From positions 62,001 to 126,000 of the forward strand of contig JAIWNE010000032.1 of NCBI GenBank assembly GCA_025331445.1: 64,000 nucleotides of DNA, in the 5' to 3' direction. Shown here in pieces: positions 12,001 through 20,675 of this stretch; position 1 is the stretch's first letter, and every line of letters begins with the position of its first letter. This DNA is from Blakeslea trispora. Taxonomy: Eukaryota; Mucoromycota; Mucoromycetes; Mucorales; Choanephoraceae. The translations under genes and the position numbers were made by a program. The notes beneath the pieces were generated by a model. The model was given only the letters and a program-made list of their open reading frames with translations. It ran no database searches and was not told the DNA's origin.

Positions 12001-13950
12001 AGCACTAGAAGATGCTAGAAAGAGTAAAGAAGCAGCTGTACGTGCTACTCGGTTACGAGAAATATTTTTAGCAAACATGAGTCATGAGATCCGAACTCCC
12101 TTTTCAGGTTTCTATGGTATGATCTCTCTTCTCGCTGAAACAGAGCTCGACCCAGAGCAGCGGGACTTGGTCAAGACAGCAAAGGAGTCATGTGAAATAC
12201 TGCTACAAATCATTGATGATCTCTTGAACTTCTCAAAATTACAAGCAGGCAAAGTGACTCTAGACCTTGCACCAGTAATAGTAGAAGACTTGATTGCCGA
12301 TGTTGTAGAAATGTTGATTGCTATGGCCATTCAGAAAAATATCAACATTGCATACGTTGTGGCTGATGATGTACCTAGCGTGGTGATGGCCGATGGCAAT
12401 CGATTGAGACAAGTCCTTATCAACCTTTTAGGTAATGCTATCAAATTCACACATGAAGGCGAAATCCGTATCCGATGCTCACTTGACACAACGAAAAAGA
12501 CAAAGAACAAGGATCAGATATCTTTGCTGTTCGAAGTAATTGATACTGGCATTGGTATTAGCGACGAGCAAAGAAAGGTTTTGTTTGAGCCATTCTCACA
12601 AGTGGATGGTAGTACAACGTAAGCAATCATGTTTTCTCACGTGAAAAAGAAATCAAAGTAAACTAATTATTTGACTTTAGACGAAAATATGGTGGTACAG
12701 GACTTGGGCTCTCTATTTGTTTACAACTCGTAGAGTTGATGTCAGGTTCAATCAACGTTTCCAGTGCACCTGGTAAAGGCTCTGACTTTTATTTTAGTGT
12801 TTGTGTTTCCAAGTTGGGATCGCAATCATTAAAAAGCAAAAGTGCTCAGACCGAAGAGAGTCTTAACGAACGAAACGCCTTAATTCGCTGCATCTCTAAT
12901 CTCAAAGTGATCGTCATATCAAAGTATGCCGCTACGATTGATTCAATTCGATTTCTTTTGCCTGGCATGCAAGTGGATGGTGTTATTCAGATTGAAGAGT
13001 TTAGAGAACTAGTGACACGCAACAAATACGATGTAATAATTGTAGGTCTCTACATGAGTCCAGAGCATATACCTAAGTCTCGTTCGTCGGCTTGGCTAGA
13101 AGAGGCAAGCAAGGCAAACAAAGATGGGCTTATCATTATCACAAACTATCCTGCTGTAGGTGCAGTTAATGGCAAATCTGGATTGATTGAAGATATATCG
13201 GATCAAAAACTGTCATGCAAGGCAATCCGCATGGCAGTACCTCTTCGACGTACTAAGCTGCAGCGAACTATAGGCGAGATACTCAACAAAAAACTACCAG
13301 TGCTTATCAACAGCAACACCAAGACGAAACCTGCATCGCTTATTACTGACGAAGAAAGAGCCATATACAGCAAAATGAACATACTGATAGCCGAAGGTAA
13401 AAGAAAAACAGAACCTTGTTTTTATGTTTGTTTGTTTACCTTTTGTTTTTTAGATAATCCTGTAGCTCAGAAGCTGTTACTCAAACAGCTTACTCGATTA
13501 GGGTTCAAAGTAGTTTGCGCTAATAATGGACTTGAAGCAATCAACATTTGGAGTAGCCATCCTCAGGGTTATTTTACAATGGCATTTTTTGACCACCATA
13601 TGCCAAAATGTGATGGTGTAGCAGCTGCCAAGAGAATTCGAGAAATAGAAACAACTGAAGAAAGGGCTATGCGGTTACCTATTGTAGCATTGACCGCAGA
13701 CGTCCAAGAAAGTGCAAAACAAATCTGTATGAATGCTGGCATGGACGGGTAAGTCATTTCAAAGAAATAGTAAGAAATATGGACTAAATCAAGCTTGTAT
13801 AGTTATTTGACCAAACCACTTAACCAAAAAGTATTAGCAGAGTCCTTACGAACTTATTGTCAAGCATCTAAAAACTCTTCTCCAACAATACATACTGGAA
13901 CATATCACCCATCCCCTATAGTTTCAGAACCCATATTAACTAAAGAATAA
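6020..13950 (+). CDS. Hybrid histidine kinase, group X type (Mak2/Chk1-like), 2403 aa
   Basis: Eleven exons (6020-6171, 6238-6353, 6419-7182, 7306-7401, 7480-7958, 8033-8375, 8441-9416, 9492-12618, 12681-13396, 13454-13748, 13803-13950) give one frame of 2403 codons. Domain order: Ser/Thr-kinase-like fold (about 40-360); P-loop ATPase with Walker A GPGGIGKST (about 514) and Walker B FLDDVH (about 651); long helical TPR-like region (about 980-1600); GAF (about 1640-1790); HisKA with H-box MSHEIRTP (about 1837); HATPase with N-box LINLLGNAIKF, DTGIGIS, GGTGLGLSI; a degenerate receiver-like stretch (about 2075-2215); a receiver with phospho-acceptor in FDHHMPKCDG (about 2301). This is the layout of fungal group X kinases, which sense peroxide or quorum-type signals and pass phosphate to an Ypd1-type protein. 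The kinase-like domain reads VVHGEIRLSAF and VWNFGSG, so it is a pseudokinase. A CT-rich tract precedes the start. Confidence 0.93.
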
Positions 13951-15302
13951 TTTATACTCTATGCCACCTTTATTGTCATACACCTTTGTCATAGGCATTT
14001 TTGCCGCAAATGTATACTATGATCTGTAAAATAAACCTTATATCACTTTAATATACATTACTCGTATTTTCTTTAGCAAAACTAAATCTATAATATTAGC
14101 ACAATAAGAAAAATGAAACAAACACAAAGTCTCGACAAAGATCATCGCATCATGTCGCTATTTTCGATTGTTGCAATATCTCGTCAAGAGACAGTATACT
14201 TGAATATATAGTGTACACTAAAAAGCTATTTCAATTTTTTTGTTTGTAGGCTTGCTTTGTTTGCAAACGATTCTAGTCATGCATCAGCATGTTTTTTTGT
14301 TCTCTCTTTTTAACATAGAAAATAAGAGAAAAAAATCTTGTCTTGCTGTCACATACAGGCTGATATATGTGAATGCTCTTATTCTCAATTACAGGTACAC
14401 ACAGACCAAAGGGAAGTCTTGGGCCTAAGCACATACTTCTCTAAGAGCCATTCCTTACAGGATCAGATAAATCATCACATAGACTAATAATGTCATTATT
14501 ATCGTACAAGCGCCTTAAAGAATGAGATGATTCAACATTCTCGATTTGATAGGAAGACATTTAACTTAATATATAAGAGAACAATTTGACATGAATAAAG
14601 AGCAGCCTATTTTTTTGACCTAGTTGATTGATTACTGCTATTAACTATATTGAAGACATCATACTTGTTGTTTAAATAAACACAATTTTAAGATTGTTTG
14701 ATTTAGGCATTGTATATGAGCTTTATCTTTAGATTACCCTCTGGAAATGACATTCAGGATCGCAAATAAACAACCAGTACCAAAAAAAAAGATGAATGGT
14801 AAGGAGAAAGAGGAAGAGAAATAACTCCAAATACTCTGCATTCATAAACCTCTTAATTTGGAGCTTTCAGACTCCAATATACAACTGAAGCTAAAGGAAT
14901 ACATTATAACGTATAATTAAAAGAAGGTAATTGTATTGCCAACACACATAAGGTGCACATTACTTGTAAGTAGAGTGCAGAAAGACGTGGATCTTCCATA
15001 CGATCATTGAGAAATAGACTATTTCTTATTCAACACGTTGTCTTCATTGCTAGCATTTTGCGCTACTATGGCAAAGTTAAAACATTGCTTCACACTGTAC
15101 CGTTGAACGCTATAATCACTTAATGTAAATAACAAGAACAGACAGTCCATTTACTGAAATCATTCAAGATGTATTGAAAAGCTGTCCTTCTGTTTAAGCT
15201 TTTGTAAGCTTTTATGTTAAATCAACAAAATCCTGCTTTCTACAACTTTTCAAGGCATTGTCAGAGCTTAAGCTCAGTCTACCAGTGCAAAACAAAGAGC
15301 CG
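13951..15302. other. Intergenic region without a recognisable gene
   Basis: About 1.35 kb of AT-rich DNA after the histidine kinase. It contains an AATAAA-like site near 14030 and short frames without coding character (14240-14428 is F/L/K-rich). I see no domain, RNA or clear repeat here. Confidence 0.5.
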
Positions 15303-15680
15303 ATAAGCGCAAGAAGTTCTCCAATCAGCAGCTTTGATATTCTCAATGAGCATATACAGAATTCCCAAATGGCGTATTGAGAGGCCATATCTGTTGGATA
15401 CCTTTATAATATCATTCATCGCTTCGCTATTTGGGAGTTCAATTCAAAAAGTTTCGCCTCAAAATTTATCTGTGATTGATAGCCATTCTGCAAGAAATAG
15501 ACTTGAATGAATCAGGATTTCATGGTTAGAAATCTCTGTTTCTTCTCGAGCATACTATGACATCCTGATTCATTCAAGTCTATTTCTTGCAGAATGGCTA
15601 TCAATCACAGATAAATTTTGGGGTGAATCTTTTTGAATATATCTCTATGCTCATTGAGAGCCTTGAAGCTGCTGATTCTT
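15303..15680. mobile_element. Fold-back (hairpin) repeat element, copy 1
   Basis: Inner arms 15460-15523 and 15557-15620 are reverse complements over 64 bp with one mismatch, around a 33-nt loop. The inverted repeat extends outward: 15322-15360 and 15436-15460 match the complement of 15621-15675 less perfectly. The left arm is split by about 72 bp (15364-15435) that itself starts CCCAAATGGCG and ends CGCTATTTGGG. A second copy of the hairpin is at 57102-57307. There is no ORF inside. A MITE or fold-back transposon is the simplest reading; a small-RNA hairpin locus is an alternative. At the left edge, AATAAGCG-, CAATCAGC-, CAATGAGC- and CAAATGGCG-type units with about 22-bp spacing resemble the termini of the mariner element at 18455-20578. 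Confidence 0.8.
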
Positions 15681-15781
15681 TATTTTGCGACAATTGGTAT
15701 TTTAGAAACCTCTTGGTGGCTGTGGTATTTCCCTAAGCATCCTATAGCCAAGTCAAATTAGATTACACCTATAATACTAAA

Positions 15782-15817
15782 ACCTTCTAATACAATGTTA
15801 ACATCATATTAGAAGGT
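15782..15817. repeat. Short hairpin with palindromic loop
   Basis: ACCTTCTAATA at 15782-15792 pairs with TATTAGAAGGT at 15807-15817, and the spacer contains ATGTTAACAT, itself a palindrome. It lies upstream of the lineage-specific gene. It may be a tiny transposon footprint or a terminator-like structure; the function is unknown. Confidence 0.5.
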
Positions 15818-16008
15818 AGAAAGCATATAAATGATTCTACGTATTTTATTGGTGCTGAATTTAAATTACAAGAGGTTGATTTTTATTATAAGCCAATTTA
15901 CTTTTGGCTTACGTGTCTTTCCTTTCTTTCAATAAAGAATGAAAGGAGGCTCATTTCGCTTAGCCGACTCATTTTACAACTTATTGATTCATACGTCAAA
16001 TATCACAG

Positions 16009-17753
16009 ACTTTAAAGAAGTTCAAAAGACATTTTAAGCAACTGAGGTCCAATCACGAAGAGCTATACACAAGACAGTTGATTAGCATCAAAGAGCATTC
16101 AAAAAGCATCCCTGCTGCTGTTCTTAAAGAAATGAATGATCAATTGAGTCAATTAAGAAAGCCATCAGTTGAAAACTGTGCTCCCATTGTGGTATTTCAT
16201 ATTTAAATGATAAGGTCCTTTTTAATTTTCTCACTATGTACGTTAGGTCAATAAAATAGGAACGAATTACAATGTGCAAGGCGATTTGATCATCAACAAC
16301 AATCACGAACCTATTAAGAAGAAACAAAAAGTAAGAAGACGCGTAAAATGCATTATTTGTCAACTCTACTAACGTGATGTCGCAGACTCGTCATCATGAA
16401 CAAGAAGAAGGCGACAGCACGTTCTCCGATAGATGGGAATCTTTTCTTCGCGACGCAAAATTAAACAAGAATTTCCACAAGTACAGGTAAATTAAAGCAA
16501 GAACCCAAGATTACTTTTTGTGCTGACATATAGTTTTATAGTCCCGAAAGAAATGGGGTACTTCGTTCCGTACACAAGCTAGTGCAAAGGCCATCAATGA
16601 GCAGCAGTAGCAACGAGTTAAAGAGTTTTATAGACTCTTTACTCAATAATGTACAAAATTATTTTCTAACAAAACTAAAAAGACTTGAAGCTAAAAAATC
16701 AATTTTGTAGGCTTCAACAGACTTGGAAGACAATTTAGAAGATATTGCCAATTTGAAGAAGTTCAAAGCTGAATGCTGGTCTATTAAAAAGATCTTCTCG
16801 GCAATGTACGTAAAACACTTCCTTATCTTCCAATTTATTACTTACCTCAAGTTATCAGGGTGTATGTGAACAAAAAGTTGCCATCCATGACCTATTCCGA
16901 GTCTGTCTTTAATGTCAGCTTACTATTTCCTTGTCTCGCAGCCACTACCACATTTCTTCAACATAATTCTGATTGCGATCCTTGCTTTACGCCTGGTGAG
17001 GAGCAATTGAATGCAATGACTCAGCAGTTGATTATTACTGGCTTGAAAGTAGACAACAGAGAAAAATACAATGCTGATGGCATCATTCGACTTCGTGAAC
17101 TGTATGACCTAGAAATTCTCTTGTTGGAAACATCTGGCTGCTTTCAGAACAAGGATGAAAGGAAGATATCTTTTGACAATGCAAAAGGAATGCTCGCGCT
17201 ACTTGCGATGATGAAGACTGTTGCTGACAAATTCAGCTATGCCTCTGTTGCTCTGTTTCAAAAACTCAAGCTGTATTTCATTCAAGCTAGCGGTAAGGCA
17301 ATGTATGTAAGACAAGAAGAAGCAAAAAACTAACCCTTCAATACAGACGAGCATATTCGCTTATGGTCAATTCAGTATGTAAGCAATGGCATCTATAGTT
17401 TCAACCGTGAAGACAAGGTCACGATCATTGAGGATGAAAGCCAAGTTCAGCAAGTGCTGATTCCTTTACTAGACTTTTTTTATCATGTGAAGGTAACATT
17501 TTTGACAATCGATCACAATCAACAATACTGAATATGAGTAATTACTTAGACTTCTTTGGCTGAAACCTCTGATGTGCTTCATCAGTTGAAGCTTCAAGAC
17601 GAAGAAAACAGAAGCTCTACCAAGGACAACAGCAGCCAGAAAACTTTGCTTTCTGACCTCATTTGTCCCAATGTTTTTCGCTTGACTTATAACAGGCACG
17701 GAAAAGGGTTTGGCAGACAGCCACTAATTAGTTCACTCGAAAGTGATTATTAA
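16009..17753 (+). CDS. Mucorales-type lineage-specific protein, function unknown
   Basis: Nine exons can be joined in one frame: 16009-16191, 16247-16330, 16386-16486, 16542-16650, 16711-16805, 16859-17292, 17347-17492, 17550-17753, with clean GT-AG junctions between them and a 5' end still open. The visible part is about 450 aa. The start is uncertain: an acceptor-like CACAG ends at 16008 and no good first exon was found. Alternatively an ATG at 15939 reads for 30 codons into a frameshift near 16020, which would make a broken gene. The protein begins with a helical, charged segment, has KIGTNYNVQGDL followed by a basic KKKQK stretch (possible nuclear signal), then DRWESFLRDAKLN. The C-terminal half (about 200-420) is alpha/beta-like with DGIIRLRELYDLEILLLETS. 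It resembles a family expanded in Mucorales, as far as I recall; a nuclease-like fold is conceivable but not shown. Confidence 0.65.
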
Positions 17754-17906
17754 ATCTTTTTTACTTCTTTTACACTTTCTCAAAACGTTGTTGCATTGAT
17801 GTGTCGCTTAAAGAGGTATAATGGGGTGCGAGTAGTAGAGTGATAAATTGCATTATGATGTTCTAGTTTTAAGTTTGAGCTCTTTTGACACTTTTTGCAC
17901 CTGCCA

Positions 17907-18452
17907 ATGTCAGCCTCTAAGGACAGTTTTCCGCTCTTTAATGAAAAGCGATTTGCAAATAATATAAAGCTAATATCGTGTTGTCCGACTTCAGACTTGA
18001 CCTTAGTTGTAACAGCAACAGATAGACTTGTTCTTTACCGAAGTGGCACTGAGCTTGTGTGGACTTTGGACAATCGCTTTGAATCAGCTATCAAAATAAC
18101 TGCTTGGAATCCGAATGGTATTTCGTGTCGTTTTTTCTTCTTTGCTTAAAAGAAAGTAACTGTAGCTTATTTCTTCTTCTTCTTATCTTGGTATTGCAAA
18201 TCACAAAGGAAAAGAATTTGTAGTTGGCTGTGAAGACGGAACAGTACATAGAGTAGACATAAGAGGACGTTCACCAACTGTGTCTATTTGTTAGAATGGA
18301 TCAGAAGAAAGAGACAAATCAATCACACCGCTTTTATGGATAGACTTTAGCAAGAATCAGATAGCAGTCGTATGTTTCAGTTTTGAGAGCATTCTGCATA
18401 AATTCTTAATTCTGGCTTTTATTATAAACCACCTTTTTTATAAGTCGCTAGG
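17907..18452 (+). pseudogene. APC4 (anaphase-promoting complex subunit 4) N-terminal fragment, broken
   Basis: Exon 17907-18117 and exon 18209-about 18371, joined by a GT-AG intron, encode the start of an APC4 WD40 domain: FPLFNEKRFANNIKLISCCP, then SDLTLVVTATDRLVLYR, VWTLDNRFESAIKITAWNPN, GKEFVVGCEDGTVHRVDIRG. The second exon has an in-frame TAG at 18292-18294, after which coding-like sequence continues (LLWIDFSKNQIAV) to a likely donor. A Tc1/mariner element begins at 18455, and nothing resembling the rest of APC4 follows it. APC4 is normally about 700-800 aa and essential, so a functional copy should exist elsewhere. The stop cannot be spliced out by a plausible intron. I call it a duplicated or relocated 5' fragment that has decayed. 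Confidence 0.75.
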
Positions 18453-18470
18453 TACTTTAAGATCCAGGTC

Positions 18471-18636
18471 CCAAATGGCGGATTTCAAAAAATCATTTGG
18501 CGGTTTCCAAAAATCTAATTGGCGTAAAATAAAAAATCAATAAGCGTAAAAAAAAATATCCAATCAGCGGTTTTCAAAATGTCAATGAGCGCATACCGAA
18601 ACTCCAAATAGCGTATTCTCAAAAACCAAATGGCAG
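18471..18636. repeat. Left terminus: eight iterated 22-bp units
   Basis: Cores resembling CAATnAGCG or CAAATGGCG start at about 18473, 18495, 18516, 18538, 18561, 18583, 18605 and 18627, so the period is 22-23 bp. Between cores lies an A-rich spacer ending in AAAATC or similar. Six units recur in inverted orientation at the right end, and further units beyond the nested insertion. Such iterated subterminal sites usually bind transposase. Confidence 0.85.
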
Positions 18637-18684
18637 CATTATGAAAGCTTTTAGCGTACATGTTATTTATTTTATTTGCCCTTA

Positions 18685-19985
18685 TTAAAGTGGTTGTTTA
18701 TTTCTAAACTTCTCCAAAGCTGCAACAGAGTGCTCAATTGACTTGGTTATTATATCCCGAGGTATAGCATTACAAGCATCGCGAATTCTTGTGAACAAGT
18801 CTTCCTTATCGTTGAATTTATCACGTTTGACTCTATTTTTGACTAACGACCAAAATTGCTCTATGGGGTTTAGGTCAGGAGAGTAAGGTGGAAGATATAC
18901 ACATATGTAGCCTCTGCTGGTGATTAGCGTTTCTATTTTCTGATTGTTGTGGATAGGTGCATTATCCATTACGAGATAAAAGCCTTTTAGTTCAGGGTGT
19001 TTGTCTAACTGGTCAAGTGTCCCGCTCAAAAAATTGAGATAATGTCCTGTTGTGGTGCCTTTTTCTTCCTGCTTTTTTACTTTCAGTAGCTTTTCTTTTG
19101 CGACCTCCAGAAACTTTGATTCTCTTATTCATTTGAGGAACTCGTACTTCAATATTAACAACTCCAACATTACCTATTGCCCCTAAAATAGTATGTGATT
19201 CAGCTTTTGCAGATGGTGTTGAAGCGATAGCTGGAGCACCAGAAGCCGATCTTCCATACGAAGGCCTCATGTTGATATCGAAGCCGGATTCATCAATAAA
19301 GATGCAGTTTCGAAGAAAATTTATGTCTGAACTATCGTATTTCATCACCCAATCGTATCTTGCTTGGATACTAGCAGGATCGTTTCAAGCTTTAGGTTGA
19401 CGTTGCAACCTTTTGATCATCAAATTACACTCACGTAATATGAAGCTATTGACAGTTGATTGTTTCAACGTAAATCCTTCAAAAGTTTTTGTTAAACTAT
19501 CTACAACTTCGTCGGTTGTAGTGTAAGGCTTATTGTCAAAAAGCTCAAGAATGTGTAACTTTTGTGGCTCTTGAAGCTGACTCTTGGCCCGACTGCTTTT
19601 GTTAGTCTGCTTTTCATATATGTTCCAACCAGGTTCTGTTCTGATTCGTTTTGCCCAAGTTTGAGCAGTTCTCTCGGCAATTCCGGCATACTCTGCTGCT
19701 TTGGCTGCCGAAAAAAAATTGATTTTTAAGTAGTAAAGGAACAACGTTTTTTGATCGTCCGTATAAGACGTGTAGCTCCTAACATTGCCAACTTTGTCAG
19801 CAATAGTCTTATTCAGTTTTTCGATAACAAGTGATGCTCTTGCTCTCTAAGTTCTCGTCTTCGGCATAGAGCTCAATGGGAACAGGTTGACAATCATTAT
19901 ATTCACTTAGATTAGTCAAGTTTCGAAGATTGAATTCCTCTCCTTCTTCGATAATGTAGTCCATGGCCTCTGCACCGTCTTCCAT
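18685..19985 (-). pseudogene. Tc1/mariner transposase, inactivated
   Basis: Read on the minus strand from an ATG at 19985. An N-terminal helix-turn-helix region (FSAAKAAEYAGIAERTAQTW) is followed by the DDE core: CIFIDESGFDIN, LVMDNAPIHNN, and PPYSPDLNPIEQFW. The second Asp and the Glu are separated by 34 residues (DD34E). Breaks seen: a frame change near 19850, an in-frame TGA at 19385-19387 (between LQRQPKA and NDPASIQARYDW), and a frame change in an A-rich run near 19065. The three catalytic residues remain readable, but no full-length protein can be made. The size of the full frame (about 430 codons) is ordinary for fungal mariner-like elements. Confidence 0.9.
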
Positions 19986-20130
19986 AGTTATTCCGCCCTG
20001 ACCGTCCTTAATAAAAATGTATGCGTGTTGCTCATTTGAAAATATTTAAAGTAAAAGAGACGTCTTTTAGAATGTGGAAGTCTGCCATTTGGTTTTTGAG
20101 AATACGCTATTTAGAATTTCGGTATGCGCT

Positions 20131-20445
20131 TGAAATAGGTGAAAACCCCCCTCTGACATTTGATAATTTTTTCCAAGACCCAAAATGGAAGTTACATTGC
20201 TCCTTGGTGGAACCTCGTTCCCTTTTATTTTTTTGACACCATACAATATAAATATCATGGTTACTTATCTACTACTTTTTGTTCTTTGGTTTTATTTAAA
20301 TTTCAAAAGTTTACTAGTACCAAGGAACTACAAAAAAAGTATGTTATTATTATTATCTTTTTTACTCACATATATATTAACCATAAATAAAGCTTCCATA
20401 TAATAAAAACCCAAAGCAAATTATAAGTCACGTCCAAATATTTCA
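20131..20445. mobile_element. Nested 315-bp insertion in the right mariner terminus
   Basis: The right inverted repeat of the mariner element is split here. CGCT at 20127-20130 is repeated at 20446-20449, which looks like a 4-bp target-site duplication. The insert begins TGAAATA and ends TATTTCA (7-bp inverted termini). It has no coding frame of note. Part of it (about 20366-20393) is very similar to 58707-58734, suggesting a dispersed family. Confidence 0.7.
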
Positions 20446-20570
20446 CGCTCATTGACATTTTGAAAACCGCTGATTGGATATTTTTTTTACGCTTATTGAT
20501 TTTTTATTTTACGCCAATTAGATTTTTGGAAACCGCTAAGTGATTTTTGAAATCCGCCGTTTGGGACCGT
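20443..20570. repeat. Right terminus: iterated 22-bp units, inverted
   Basis: Complementary cores (GCTCATTG, GCTGATTG, GCTTATTG, GCCAATTA, GCTAAGTG, GCCGTTTG) occur every 22-23 bp and mirror the left terminus unit by unit. Three more units lie at about 20080-20130 on the far side of the nested insertion. Confidence 0.85.
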
Positions 20571-20675
20571 AAGCACTGTATTTTTTTAATTTATTTTTTG
20601 GGCATATATATTCCTCCTTCGTTTCTATTTTTTTCTTTCGTTTTTGTTTTCCTTTGATATGATTATTCTTGGGAT

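Larger units (their letters stand above)
18455..20578 (-). mobile_element. Decayed Tc1/mariner (DD34E) transposon
   Basis: The element is bounded by TA at 18453-18454 and 20579-20580. Its ends are inverted repeats about 180 bp long (left 18455-18636; right 20578 back to about 20080, split by an insertion at 20131-20445). The outer 25 bp are only partly matched, but GGTCCCAAATGGCGG on the left pairs with GGTCCCAAACGGCGG on the right. A transposase pseudogene lies on the minus strand. The element sits at or in an intron of the broken APC4 fragment, and its right end is under 100 bp from the start of the Nvj2-like gene. Confidence 0.9.

Noticed and set aside
18278..18294. Very short intron removing the in-frame TAG in the APC4 fragment
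   Set aside because: It would be about 15 bp (GTG to TTAG), far shorter than the 45-130-bp introns elsewhere in the window.
18471..18636. Regularly spaced repeats that look like a CRISPR array
   Set aside because: Spacers are not unique, units are degenerate and AT-rich, the array is mirrored at the other end of a transposon, and the genome is eukaryotic.
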